From assembly GCA_903813345.2 (NCBI GenBank), contig CAIIXF020000009.1, positions 24,462,740 through 24,526,739 of the forward strand: DNA of 64,000 nucleotides. Reading direction: 5' to 3'. The stretch's first letter is position 1. Each line of letters begins with the position of its first letter. The position numbers and the translations under genes were made by a program. The notes beneath the pieces were generated by a model. It ran no database searches and had not been told where the DNA came from. It saw nothing but the letters and a program-made list of their open reading frames with translations. This document shows positions 38,003-49,001 of this stretch, in pieces. This DNA is from Owenia fusiformis (Eukaryota; Annelida; Polychaeta; Sabellida; Oweniidae).

Positions 38003-40500
38003 AATCCCTAATTATTCAATTCCTATGAAATGAGTTTCATTCATACTGATAATTAATCTGTTTGTTAGGGTTAATGGATTAATCTCTACAGCTGATGGCT
38101 CTAAATTCCACAAAAATAATTTGCAAAATAAGTTTTTACATACATATTTGATTGTATAATGTCCCTCATGTTATGATTAACATTGTGTTAAATTTTTGAT
38201 TCAATCAATTAATTCATTGTAAAGTTAATTTTTGAATTTTTAATTAATTTTTTTTCCTCACATTTTTAATCCATTGTTTCTCTGTCACATTAAGTTTATA
38301 GCAAACAACATTTAAATCGATCCCCTCTTACACAGGTACAAACAACCACCTGTATTCACTTTGCCAACCGGAAAAACGGTCATGACAGGGAACTGCTCAA
38401 TATTCAATAAACACATTACGCATTTTATACAGACCCGTAGCTGAGGACCCCCTCCCCGTGGCCAACAATTCTGTCAAAATCATGTAGTTTTTCACCATTC
38501 ACATACATGTATTGACATTCCAGAGCAATATAATAAGTCAAACTTTAATCTCTGATTATTCAATTTCCATGATTTGAGTTTTGTTCACACTGATAAATAA
38601 TCTGTTCGTTTGAGTTAATGGATTAATTTCAACAGCCAATGGTTCTAATTTCAACTGAAAAATAAATTGCAAATTAAGTTTTTCATATATATTTGATTGT
38701 ATAATGTCCCTTATGTTATGATTAACATTGTGTTAAAATTTGGATTTAATTGATTGACTCAATAGAAAGTTAATTTTTAATCAATGGGTTTCCTCACATT
38801 TTTACTCTATTGGGTTTCCTCACAATTTAACTCAATTGTTTTTCTGTCAAATTAAGTTTACAACAAACAACACTTAAAGCCCCCTCTTACACAGACACAA
38901 ACACCTTTAATCATTTCACAAACAACACAAAACATTTATGACACAAAACTGCTATATATCAATACATTACGAATTTGGTATAGGTCCATGGCCAGGGAGG
39001 GGGGGGGGTTCAAGTAAATCCCCCCCCCCCCTTGCCAAAATTCTTTCAAAATCCTACATTTTTTACCAATCTGAGCACTGTTAAGTGATTTCGGGCCAAA
39101 ATGATCAAGTGTGACCCCTTGGTTTGTTTTGAAAATTGATCCCCTGGGCTAAAACTTATTCCGAGCCTGTATTATATTAGATGTACATGTATTGCTTCGA
39201 TTTCTTCTAGCAAATCGCTGATAATAAATAAGAAAGGTACATTAGGTTAACTGATACAAGTGGTGTTAAGCTATGCTAAAACAAAATTAAAACGTGTATT
39301 CTCTCACATTTCACAATTCATGTGTTTTCTGTTATCCATATATCTGAGATATAAACTGGGGATATAAACAACAGATTAGTCCATGATGTAATACATTTGT
39401 TTCTACTACAATTGGACCATTTTAATTAAAGCTTGTTTTAATAAATTTTTTGTTTTCCATTTCCAAATGTATATTTGGTATGTTTAGTTGTTTGATAATG
39501 AAAATAAAGAAGCGGGCACATTTAACATTTATTCCTAATGTTTCATCTGACATAGCGATGATTACGCTTTGAGCAAATAGGTGCATGGTAGAACAAACTG
39601 ATGTAAATAACATGTTGACATACAGCACATGTATGTCAGAGCAATATGATAAGTAAAACTTTAATCCCCAATTATTCAATTTCTTTAATATGAGTTTTGT
39701 TAACACTGAAAGCTAATCCGTTTGTTAGAGGCGATGGATTAATTTCCTACAGCCAACAGTTCTAAGTTCCACAAAAAAATAATTTAAAAACCAAGTTTTT
39801 CATATTTATTTGATTCTATAATGTTATGATTAACATTGTGTTAAAATTTGGATTAAATTGATTGACTCAACGGAAAGTTAATTTTTAATCAATGGGTTTC
39901 CTCACATTTTTACTCCATTGTTTCTCTGCCATATAAAGTTAACAACAAACAACATTTAAGCGCCACTCTTACACAGGCACAAACAACCACCCGTATTCAC
40001 TCTGCCAACCACAAAAATAGTCTTGACACAGAACTGCTCAAATTTTAGCTAAAAACATTACGCATTTTATACAGGCCCGTACCTAACAAGTAACGATCCC
40101 CTCCCCTTGGCCAATAATTCTTTCAAAATCATGAAGATTTTCACCATTCACATACATGTACATGTATTGATGACAGAGCAATATAAGTAATACTTTAATC
40201 TCTAAGTTTTTTCAATTTCTATGAAATGAGTTTTGTTCGCTGATAACTAATCCGATTGTTAGAGTTAATCCGTTTGTTAGTATGAATGGATTAATATCTA
40301 GAGCCGATTGTTTTATTTTCCACAAAAATAATAATTTGCAAATTAAGTTTTTCATATTTGTTTAATTGTATAAAATCCCTCTTTCTATGATTAACATTGT
40401 GTTAAAATTTGGATTGAATCGATTAACTCATTGGGAAGTTAATTATTTGATTTTTAATTGATGACTTTTTCACATTTTTACTCCATTGTTAACATTAATT
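38003..40500. repeat. Four diverged copies of a roughly 0.5-kb repeat
   Basis: Copies start near 38003, 38546, 39665 and 40195. Each begins aatcyctaattattcaatttc and runs through gttaatggattaat, ccacaaaaataattt, atgattaacattgtgttaaa, cctcacatttttactccatt and a cacaggcacaaacaaccacc block. Some then have tacaggcccgta and gccaataattctttcaaaat. The spacing of about 540, 1120 and 530 bp shows an insertion between copies 2 and 3. No coding content. Confidence 0.7.
38976..39160. mobile_element. Partial GCCCGTAGCC-family element
   Basis: ccatggccagggaggggggg, a C-run, then ttgccaaaattctttcaaaatc and gagcactgttaagtgatttc match the interior of the 5719-5921 MITE. It ends near attccgagcctg. It lies in the gap between repeat copies 2 and 3. 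Confidence 0.55.
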
Positions 40501-41108
40501 TAAAACAAGTTAAATTTCTCTCTTCTAAACATTTATTTGTGAATATTTTTCAAATAGAAATAGAACAGTCAAAATAAATATGTGTGACATGTGTAAGTAA
40601 TAGAGATGAGAAGGCCAGTAGAACGGTTAATCCTATTAACTGCCATGCTGTGCATTCTTTGTTTTGTTTGGTTAAGTAATTAACCAGATGGATTGTACAT
40701 CAAGTTGGACGAGAATAATCGAGTATAATATTTTTTAGAACCCAAATAATACAATATAATTTGATATATTCTGCTTAGATTGGAAAATACTAGAAAATAA
40801 TATTTTCTAGAATAGAAAAAAATCTAAATAGACTGCAATCATCAGTTTAGATTGATAAATATGACCAAATAATATTTTAGAAAGACAGAATAAATATAAA
40901 TTGGCGCAAATAATTCTAAAAAAGAATATTATACCGGGAATAAAACATTCTGCTACATTTTTTTATTGAGATAATCGGATTTGGTAAATGTTTATATGTA
41001 CAAATAATATATTTGGATCTCACTTATTTCTAATTATATTATATTAATCTCTATATAATGTAGTATATTATGCTGACTATATTTTTTTCCTTCATAATAT
41101 AATATAAT
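40501..41108. other. AT-rich intergenic
   Basis: Dominated by aata/ttat words (tattttctagaata etc.). No gene or clear repeat unit. It ends at the target-site duplication of the LINE. Confidence 0.4.
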
Positions 41109-41122
41109 AATTACAATACTAT

Positions 41123-41374
41123 ATCCATAAATTTGATGATGTTATCAAATCAACGTCTGCGCCCTATGCCTATCGTGTTCCTGAAGGCTTTGGATATTCT
41201 GACAACGGCGAATTTGGAGCTGGTAAAGTTCTGTCCGATATTCTTGAGAATAGCAAAATGACCGACATTTTTGTCATTGTCCCAAGGACTCTTGGTCAGC
41301 CTAACTTCGGCAAAACTAGCCATGCGAACATTAAGGGGACAATAAGGGACTGTCTTAAAAAGTTAGCGGGTTGA
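41123..41374 (+). pseudogene. LINE ORF1, C-terminal remnant (5'-truncated)
   Basis: An open frame without a start codon runs from the 5' edge of the element to the stop TGA at 41372-41374, about 83 codons. It encodes YAYRVPEGFGYSDNGEFGAG, then SKMTDIFVIVPRTLGQPNFG and a basic end. No domain is recognised. Position and codon-like composition suggest the end of ORF1. Confidence 0.6.
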
Positions 41375-41977
41375 TAAAACCCACTGCTTTACCTTTGGAC
41401 TGTTACTAATACTTGAATGTCTTTTTCATATACTTTCAGCAAATCAGGATTAGCTTCAAAGTGCTTACTTATCTCAAGTAAAAATCACTTGTCAAGCGTA
41501 AACATTATGTGAGTGTGATTTCAACTGAAATAATTGAAATGTATTGAATGTAGTTGTATATGTACATGTATGTAGGACATCATGTTTGTAAATACCGTGT
41601 GATGTTGGCTAAATTAGATTGTTGGATAATTCACTAATGTGGCTTCAAAATGCACATTTCTCCATGTACCATTGTCAGAAGTCTCGTAAGTTGATCATAA
41701 TTTTTCTCTCTTGTACTTCTTTATTGTTGTTTTAAATCATGTAAAAAAGACTTACTATTTTTACATCTTTGGACTTGGTTTACATTTCAGAACCTAGCTT
41801 TAGCAAGGCCTCTCTATCCCTACATAAAATACAGAGGGACTGTTTGAAAAAATCTTTGGTATGGCGATATGTCACACCATTACTAGAGGCCTTGTGTTAG
41901 ATAATATTCTGATCTAGTTTCTTTACTCTTGCTGATTATCACTGTTACTTTTTCATGTTTTATTTTGATCAGGTAAA

Positions 41978-42262
41978 TTGGCCTTGTATATGTGTTTTTA
42001 CAGACCTAATGTATCCAATTTTTATTTTTTAAAAAACCGTTGCAATAAGCAGCGAAATCGTCTATCGCATTTGATGAGTACGATACACACTAAACCAGAA
42101 TTAGTCTGGTTTTTTATTATTTTTCTAGTTTTAAGTACTTTTCTGTTAAAATTGCCAATCTGTCTCCCAAATGATGCAAATGTCTGTCTTTCAGAACTTT
42201 TTTCAGATCTTAACGTGTTGTATTCTAATGTTTATGCCACCGCTGCGACAGGTATTGGTTAA
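41978..42262 (+). CDS. Small hydrophobic ORF upstream of LINE ORF2
   Basis: 94 codons, stopping 26 bp before the ORF2 start in another frame. It has one hydrophobic segment (WFFIIFLVLSTFLLKLPICL) followed by a DANVCLSELFSDLN-type stretch. It could be an accessory ORF or a chance ORF in the inter-ORF region. I know of no family match. Confidence 0.3.
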   Translation: MALYMCFYRPNVSNFYFLKNRCNKQRNRLSHLMSTIHTKPELVWFFIIFLVLSTFLLKLPICLPNDANVCLSELFSDLNVLYSNVYATAATGIG

Positions 42263-42288
42263 AGGGCATTGATGTAGCAACCTATCGT

Positions 42289-45200
42289 ATGAGGGTGGGG
42301 CTATTTAATAATTTTCGGCTTCCTAAGAACAAGAACCGTGTAGTGAGAAATCGGTCACCATGTTACTTTACAGCTCACATTTACTTCGTTTTTCTAATTG
42401 TTATTGCTGTTTTTGTTGCTACGTTTTATAAGGGGCTTACGAGTATTATAATTTTACTTCTTGCGGTTGTTATATTCAATTTCTCGATGATCGTCTTGCC
42501 ACTCTTATGTTTCACAAGGTTCCTGTTGAAACATATCAAACATTTTAACCCGCGTTTTTGTATCACATTTCCATGGGCCTTATTATGCTTCATATTTTTC
42601 ACACTAGCTTGCCCTGGTTTTGGGATGTGGATATATGTACCAAATCTGAAATATCTCATGTTAATGCACGGAGATATCCAACCGAACCCAGGTCCGGTTG
42701 GACACGAAAATATCACATTTCTACTGTCAAACATAAACAGTATTACGGCAGACGAATCAACAAGATTCGAATGTTTAATAGATGAGATGCGCTTAAACGA
42801 AGTCCATGTAGCTGGTATATGTGAGGTTGGACAAATTGCAAATGAAACTATCAAAAAGGATTACGATATTTTTGACTATCACCCGCCAATATACATTAGC
42901 GAGGGGAGGGGATTGATGGTCTACATAAAAAACAATATTTTCTTTAAAAAATGCCCGGATCTTGGCACTAAAAAACACAACTGTGCAACGATATGGTTTG
43001 AACTATGTGTGAATCATCAAACTATTTTCTACGCGCTGACATATAAATCGCCTAATATGAGTGTTGATGAAAATAACCAATTTTTCACCTCTTTATCGAG
43101 GGACATCGAAACCGTGCAAAGAAAACAACCTACAGCTGTTCTTTTAAACGGCGATTACAATAGCAAACACTTTAGCTGGAACGAGCACAATTCAGCTAAT
43201 AACACAGCGGGTACTCAACTTTATAACCTCATAACTAATTTTGGACTTACTCAGCTTGTTACCGAGCCTACAAGAATAAGACCGACTTCAATGTCATGCA
43301 TTGATCTTTCAATATGTGATTCCCCGGGACTAGTCGAAATGACTAAAGTACTCACACCTATCGGTAACTCAGATCATTGTTGTGTTCTAACGAGATTAAC
43401 TACTGGTCTAACCAGGGAGCAGTCAACTAAGCGAACTAAGTGGTATTATGACAAAGTTAATCGCACTGTTTTGAATGAAGCTATTTGTAACTCCCACCTT
43501 CAAAATATTTCGGAAGGAAATGCAAACATAGATCAAAAAGTCAACGAGTTTACTGAGATTCTTTTCAGCATTTTTCAGAAACATATACCAAATAAAACCA
43601 GGAGGAAAAGAGAATCGGATAGACCTTGGTTTGATGACACAATTAAACATGAAATTAATGTTCGAAAAAGACTATATGCACAATTTAAAATTTCAAAAAA
43701 CGAAATTGATTATCAACTTTACAAAACCCAATTGCTAGTTGTAAACGATTTAGTGAAACAGAAAAAACTTGACTACGACAATAATGTTACGGAAAGCGTT
43801 CTCAGTTCCGAAATTACATCCAAATCTTACTGGTCGCTTATTAAACAACTCCTTGGTAAACGTTTTTGCAATTCCTTCCCCGCAATGTTTGACCTCGAAA
43901 AAAATACCCCAGTACATAGCAACCTAGGTAAGGCTAACCTGTTTCTCGAACATTTTGTTTCCAAATATTCCAATGAAATAACTGTGATGGAAAGGCCCTT
44001 TCCAAGCAGAACTCAATTATATATGCAAGAATTTGAAATTTCCCCACAAATGATTGTGGAAAGTATAATGGAATTAAAACGTGGAAAATCAGCCGGACAT
44101 GACCAAATCACAAATGAAATGTTAAAATTAGCAAGTGACCCCCTCGCCATTCCATTATCAAAACTTTTTAATTCGATTCTCACTTCCAAGACTTTTCCTT
44201 CAAAATGGAAAGAAGGAGTTGTTTGTCCTATCCATAAAAAAGATGACAAATCTCTAATAAAAAATTATCGGCCTGTAACTTTACTTTGTACAATGTCTAA
44301 ACTTTTTGAAAAAATAGTAAATTGTAAACTGATGACCCACTTGACATCAAATAACCTAATTTATGAAATGCAATCTGGATTTCTTAAAGAACACAACACT
44401 CAACTCCAACTAACTGCTATAACAAACTACATTCTTCAAAATTTTGAAAATGGTCTCGATGTTCGAGCAATATTTTTGGACATTCAATCAGCCTTCGACA
44501 AAGTCCCTCATGTACTCCTTCTTCAGAAAATCAAATCCTACGGTATCCCAAAATCACTAATTGACCTTTTTCAATCTTACCTCACAAACAGAACAATTAA
44601 AATTAAGATCAATGATGAATTATCTAGGTCAAGTAAAGTCGGTCAAATCAACTCTGGAGTCCCCCAAGGCTCAATATGGGGACCGATTTTCTTTTTGTTA
44701 TATCTAAATGACATAACAGACGATTTAAACTCTAAATGTTTTATCTATGCGGATGACACGTCACTTTTTTGTCCGGTTGACCCAATAAATCACCAAACAG
44801 ATAGCCAAGTTCTTCAAGATGACTTAATTCATATCCAAATGTGGTCCCAGAAATGGGGACTAACTTTCGCACCACAAAAAAGTCACGAGTTGATCTTTAA
44901 AACAAATAGACCAATTGAGAGAACGTATCCTAAGTTTGTTTTCAACGACACTCCAATAGATCAAATTAAACATCATAAGCACCTCGGGCTAATTCTTGAT
45001 GAAAAGTTAACTTTTAAAACCCATATTGAATATCTAGAAGGTAAGGTTCAAAAATTATTAAATCCACTTATGGCACTTAAGCATAGATTAAATTCCAAAC
45101 ACCTGGAAAAAATTTACTCTTCCTTTATCCTGTCACATCTGGACTATTGCGATATCATTTATGACGCTGCTCCAGCTACCAGCCTAGCCCAGTTAGACAA

Positions 45201-45936
45201 GCTACATTATAGGGCAGCTGTTATTTGTTCTGGTGTTATGCAAGGAGCAAGCACAGAAAAAACCATTGAAATATTAAATTGGGATAATCTTCAAAATAGA
45301 CGGGATGAACATAAATTGCGCGTTATGTTCAAGATTCAAAACAATTCGGCACCATCTTACGTTAAACGGATTTTCGAACGATATAAATCACCTCAGACGC
45401 GAGTTCTTAGAACAACCAACGACTACAAATTACCAGCCTCAATTAGTAAAAAAATGGAAACGGGAACAGTTTGCTCAATGATAACCTTGTGGAACCGTCT
45501 TCCTAGAGACCATAAGGAAACAAACAGCTTCTCACTTTTCAAAAAACAACTAAGCGATCATCTCACTAATAACATGGAACCTACAATTTCAACCTCCTAC
45601 ATACAGAATCTTGATAGAAAAGACGAAGTTATACTAAATAAGATAAGAGTAAATCGATATTTTAAATCCGATCTTTTTGACCATAATTTCTCTTTCATTA
45701 ACGATCCATATTGTGACTGTGGAGCTCGAGAGACAGCACAACATAAACTCTTGTCCTGCCCTCTGAGAGAAACAAATGCGCTAGCGGTGGTTAAACGTGA
45801 ACTAAACTTAGATGTTACCAAATACAAAACATTAAAAAATAAGACAAATTTCCTACTTTTTGGCGACAAGGATCTGACAAATGAAAACAATTCCAAAATC
45901 TTTAAGGCAGTTATAAATTTTATTAAACACAATTAA
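42289..45936 (+). CDS. LINE ORF2: 2A-like motif, APE endonuclease and reverse transcriptase, 1215 aa
   Basis: Drives retrotransposition: the endonuclease nicks target DNA and the RT copies the element RNA. Residues 1-120 hold three hydrophobic segments (about 25-48, 50-75, 85-112). GDIQPNPGP (128-136) matches the 2A ribosome-skipping pattern D-x-x-x-NPGP. The APE endonuclease spans about 140-370, with LLSNINS, GDYN (288-291) and SDH (361-363). The RT spans about 590-880, with the HKKDDKSLIKNYRP and SAFDKVPH segments, SGVPQGSIWGPIFF and YADD (820-823). The C-terminal zinc-like C-x-C..H-x4-C is near 1143-1160. No stop or frameshift, so probably competent. The first M at 42289 is assumed. In neighbouring position the small ORF at 41978 precedes it. 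Confidence 0.93.
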   Translation: MRVGLFNNFRLPKNKNRVVRNRSPCYFTAHIYFVFLIVIAVFVATFYKGLTSIIILLLAVVIFNFSMIVLPLLCFTRFLLKHIKHFNPRFCITFPWALLCFIFFTLACPGFGMWIYVPNLKYLMLMHGDIQPNPGPVGHENITFLLSNINSITADESTRFECLIDEMRLNEVHVAGICEVGQIANETIKKDYDIFDYHPPIYISEGRGLMVYIKNNIFFKKCPDLGTKKHNCATIWFELCVNHQTIFYALTYKSPNMSVDENNQFFTSLSRDIETVQRKQPTAVLLNGDYNSKHFSWNEHNSANNTAGTQLYNLITNFGLTQLVTEPTRIRPTSMSCIDLSICDSPGLVEMTKVLTPIGNSDHCCVLTRLTTGLTREQSTKRTKWYYDKVNRTVLNEAICNSHLQNISEGNANIDQKVNEFTEILFSIFQKHIPNKTRRKRESDRPWFDDTIKHEINVRKRLYAQFKISKNEIDYQLYKTQLLVVNDLVKQKKLDYDNNVTESVLSSEITSKSYWSLIKQLLGKRFCNSFPAMFDLEKNTPVHSNLGKANLFLEHFVSKYSNEITVMERPFPSRTQLYMQEFEISPQMIVESIMELKRGKSAGHDQITNEMLKLASDPLAIPLSKLFNSILTSKTFPSKWKEGVVCPIHKKDDKSLIKNYRPVTLLCTMSKLFEKIVNCKLMTHLTSNNLIYEMQSGFLKEHNTQLQLTAITNYILQNFENGLDVRAIFLDIQSAFDKVPHVLLLQKIKSYGIPKSLIDLFQSYLTNRTIKIKINDELSRSSKVGQINSGVPQGSIWGPIFFLLYLNDITDDLNSKCFIYADDTSLFCPVDPINHQTDSQVLQDDLIHIQMWSQKWGLTFAPQKSHELIFKTNRPIERTYPKFVFNDTPIDQIKHHKHLGLILDEKLTFKTHIEYLEGKVQKLLNPLMALKHRLNSKHLEKIYSSFILSHLDYCDIIYDAAPATSLAQLDKLHYRAAVICSGVMQGASTEKTIEILNWDNLQNRRDEHKLRVMFKIQNNSAPSYVKRIFERYKSPQTRVLRTTNDYKLPASISKKMETGTVCSMITLWNRLPRDHKETNSFSLFKKQLSDHLTNNMEPTISTSYIQNLDRKDEVILNKIRVNRYFKSDLFDHNFSFINDPYCDCGARETAQHKLLSCPLRETNALAVVKRELNLDVTKYKTLKNKTNFLLFGDKDLTNENNSKIFKAVINFIKHN
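42670..42696 (+). other. 2A-like ribosome-skipping motif in LINE ORF2
   Basis: Codons for GDIQPNPGP. The known 2A consensus ends D-V/I-E-x-N-P-G-P; here the E is Q. If active, translation would release a hydrophobic 135-residue leader and a separate endonuclease/RT beginning with proline 136. 2A-like motifs at this position are known in CR1/L2-type elements of several invertebrates. Some are reported to act as signal sequences. Confidence 0.7.
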
Positions 45937-46191
45937 ACAATCAAAACAGTAATTCAATTTCAGGGCACCAACGGGGGTACAGGCAGGCAGTAAAACAGAT
46001 TGTATTTAAATTTTATATATTTTTATACTAACTATGAATATGACTCAATAACATTATATTGTATTTAAATTCACTTAAAGCGGCAGTAGAAATGCCCTTT
46101 ATGGGCGATTACGCCGTGATTACAATGTAAATTTATTTAATGATTTAAAGAAATAAATGAGTATTTATTAAAAAAAAAAAATTACAATACT

Positions 46192-47035
46192 GAATGGAAA
46201 TACTGTATTATTACGCATCTTTTTACACAAATATCCGAAAATAAAACATCTTTTTATATATTATTTTATCGATTTCACCAAGTGTGAATTTCCACCATTT
46301 TAATAGCAAAAGTTTAAAAACTATACACTGAAAGAAAACGCACTTATTTTCTACACTTTATTTCAACAATTTTATTTTATTTTTATGCATATATTAGATA
46401 CTTTAAAGAGTTTTAATACTTGTGATGTCATCGAGTTACGCCGTAATGTAGTCATAAACGTGCTAAATTAGACAAAAATATGCAATATTATTAATAGCCT
46501 ATATTAGTTGAAAAGAAGTTTCTATATTGTAAACATATTTCTGGACCATTGGTTTCAATGAGAACCTAAATTTAAAATGTCTCTCTGAAACACTTTTTTC
46601 TGCGCTTGTAATCTAATTTTTTATTCTTCAACCAATCTTTTTAATTTTTGTTCAACACAATTTTTTGTTGAACACAACGGGAATATTATTTGAAATATAA
46701 TCAAGATTTTCGAACAAAAGTTTTTAAAATAACATTTTAAAATTAAAAAGTTTGATAACTTGGGTAAGAACTTCATAATTCAACGTAAGCCAAAGTGGTT
46801 TAAAGTTTTCCCGAACTTTAAAAAGTAAGGTACTACTTTATTGTGTTTTCATAAAATATAACAAAATCTATCCATTGTTGTCTATTACTTATCTTTTCCA
46901 ACTTTCCTTCTCCATCTTGAAGCCATCGGATTAATCAGCCTGGCTATAACATACAGTTATGTTGGTTTTTTCGTAATAAGTATTGCTGGGTTTTATGGAG
47001 GGCGCTTGGGTTTGTTGACTTAAATCTCAAGAGTT
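46192..47035. other. AT-rich region upstream of the PKG exon
   Basis: No ORF or repeat recognised. Base composition becomes less AT-biased from about 46880 as the putative PKG promoter is approached. Confidence 0.4.
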
Positions 47036-47176
47036 GATAATATATTTAAGTGCAAGCATTCAGTTGTTTAGTTAGGCTGTGTATAGCAGCGAACTAGCAT
47101 TCGGAGGAATCATGTACTTCTGTGGTTGAGGATTATATATGCGTTTGTCTCTGTTTGGATTAACAAATTTATCACC
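47036..47176 (+). promoter_or_regulatory. Putative PKG promoter and 5'UTR with upstream ORFs
   Basis: taatatatttaag (47039-47050) is TATA-like. ttcagtt at 47059-47065 fits an initiator about 25 bp later. The leader before the chosen ATG holds a 5-codon ORF (47112-47129) and a second ATG at 47138 in another frame that overlaps the main start. Start site and promoter are inferred from motifs only. Confidence 0.35.
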
Positions 47177-47445
47177 ATGGGGAGTATGCAGGATCTACAG
47201 AAGCTGCTGCGGCAGAAAGACATCAAAATAAGGGAATTACAGCGGGAAATACAAGTGCGAGATGACAAGATCGTTGAGCTGTCCAGTCAACTGGATAAGT
47301 ATCAATCGATTTTACCAACTCAAGCGCCAGCTATCGCAGGCCCAAGGAAACAACGTGCCCAAGGAATATCAGCCGAACCAGCTGCACAGAGATCCCTTGA
47401 AAGCTTAAGACAGCAACCATTGAAGAAATATTCCAAATCACAGAG
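47177..47445 (+). CDS. PRKG1: cGMP-dependent protein kinase, first coding exon (PKG I alpha-type)
   Basis: The 89.7 codons encode the N-terminus of PKG: a parallel leucine-zipper coiled coil (residues about 4-45, hydrophobic a positions L11, I18, I25, I32, L39) that dimerises the kinase and binds anchoring proteins. The autoinhibitory segment with pseudosubstrate RAQGISAEP (60-68) follows. GPR-x2-RAQGISAEP and KKYSKSQ align with vertebrate PKG I alpha / fly foraging. The start at 47177 is chosen for its strong context (atcaccATGG) and coiled-coil onset. The exon ends in phase 2 at ag|gtaagt. The cGMP-binding and kinase exons were not found up to 64000, so the gene is partial here. The residue aligned with the redox-active Cys of mammalian I alpha is Tyr42. 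Confidence 0.9.
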
Positions 47446-48909
47446 GTAAGTCAAATTTAAACACTTACAAATTACATTGGGGTAAAGTCCACAATGGTAT
47501 GTTGTACTTTATAATGTTAAGTTTCTACGCCTCGAGCCGGCCATATATCTTCAGCTTGTTGTTGTGAAGTTAAACCTTGCTGAAGGATTTTTACTATCTA
47601 TCATAAATAAGAAAGGTATCGACATAGACCCAGTTTATAGCTAAGTAAAAGGGATAGGATGATGCTTAAACTTGCTTAAAGTCAATGATTTTACAACTCC
47701 GCTGAGATCTATATGGCTTTACCTGATAAACAGTCCCTATAAACCGAGCTCCGTGTGTTCATTAAGCGGAAATGCATGTGAAAAAGTAACTATGAATTTG
47801 ACTTCTAAGATTTATTTAATGATGTCGTATATACCCCACTCGGAGAGGGTATTGAAACGAAAGCTCTAAAGGTGCATGCACTCTCTTGTATTGAACATCT
47901 ATTTACCCAGTTCTGTTTACTTTCTATTTTTCACTGTTGATTTATGAGCATGTAACATGGCTTAGCATTCAATGTTTACTATTTCAATCGACTGCAACTT
48001 TACTAATTGCATTCGTGTGATAATCCCCTAAAAATAATCCCCTAACATACGTCAGCGAAATTTTATCAGTTCTGATTTTTTAGCGTTACATCAAAGCCTG
48101 AAGCAGACCATTTACTAGAAACTAGAGAGGGCAAATCGAAACCACTAGTTAAGTTTGTGTAAGGTATCATAAAGGCCATAGATGTTACAATCGGTGTTAA
48201 TTCCGACAGAGCCTGGAGTAAATTCCGCTTCTAACGTATTAATTGTATTTTAATTGATTACAAATAGAATTCGAGAAGGATAAGTAGACAAGAAGAGCTC
48301 TGTATTAAGATTAATTACGGAGAAAATGTATTTTACATTTCCATAATGTTTGATTCCCGTCCATGTTTTAAACCACCGTTGTTGTGAATTATTACGAGTT
48401 CGATAATGCCATACGAGTTCTAATGATATAGGATATCAGTAATTTGAACAGCTTTCACTTAGCATAAAGGTTTGGAGCTAAGGTTCAAATATCAGTCATG
48501 TAGGTATAGTTTGGTTTGCATTTCGTAGGTACAGTTCACATGGCTAAATAGATTGATTTAAATAGACTTTCCATTTTGAATCATAATTAACTAAGAACGA
48601 TATAACTGAAACAAGGTACAACCTGAGTATAGGAACACTTTTCACACCTTTTGATCGGAAACTGCGTTATGTGAACATTTATCACAGTTCCCACGTTTGA
48701 AAAACGTTGTATGTAAACACTTCCTATATTCAAATACTTTGGGTTTGTGATAAGGCAGGTTTTACTAAATGTCATAATTTTGATAGGTACCAGACCTATG
48801 CTCAAAAGTAGGATTTTCGAATACATGATATAAATTTAGTTATGTGGTTATTAATTAACAGGGACATGAGGTAAAATGTCTGTATGACACTTTCAGTAAC
48901 CGTATGGGT
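47446..48909. other. PKG intron 1, nothing recognised
   Basis: Inferred intron. The ORFs at 47672 and 48587 (minus) have no motif or splice context. No repeat recognised. Confidence 0.4.
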
Positions 48910-49001
48910 TAGTCTTGCTCCAAGACTGTGGATCTGGCTCCCTATCTAAACAACGCAGTTGTTAGAGTAGATGGTGAGTCCAGGGTCTTGAAGCAAGACT
49001 A
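48910..49001. mobile_element. 92-bp hairpin element, TAGTCTTGCTYCAAGAC termini
   Basis: It starts tagtcttgctccaagac and ends gtcttgaagcaagacta, reverse complements with one mismatch. Each terminus is itself close to palindromic (gtcttg..caagac). Similar termini occur at about 58708 (gtcttgcttcaagacta) and 61858 (cagtcttgaagcaacacta), so it is dispersed. Confidence 0.6.

Larger units (their letters stand above)
41121..46180 (+). mobile_element. APE-type non-LTR retrotransposon (LINE), recent, ORF2 intact
   Basis: attacaatact flanks the element exactly (41110-41120 and 46181-46191), and it ends in an A-tail (46169-46180). This is the footprint of target-primed reverse transcription. The 5060 bp include an ORF1 remnant (to 41374), a middle region, ORF2 (42289-45936) and a 240-bp 3'UTR. 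The element begins inside an open frame, so it is 5'-truncated within ORF1. An intact ORF2 and unmutated duplications point to a young insertion. CR1/L2/Jockey-like group. The exact clade cannot be set here. Confidence 0.92.
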
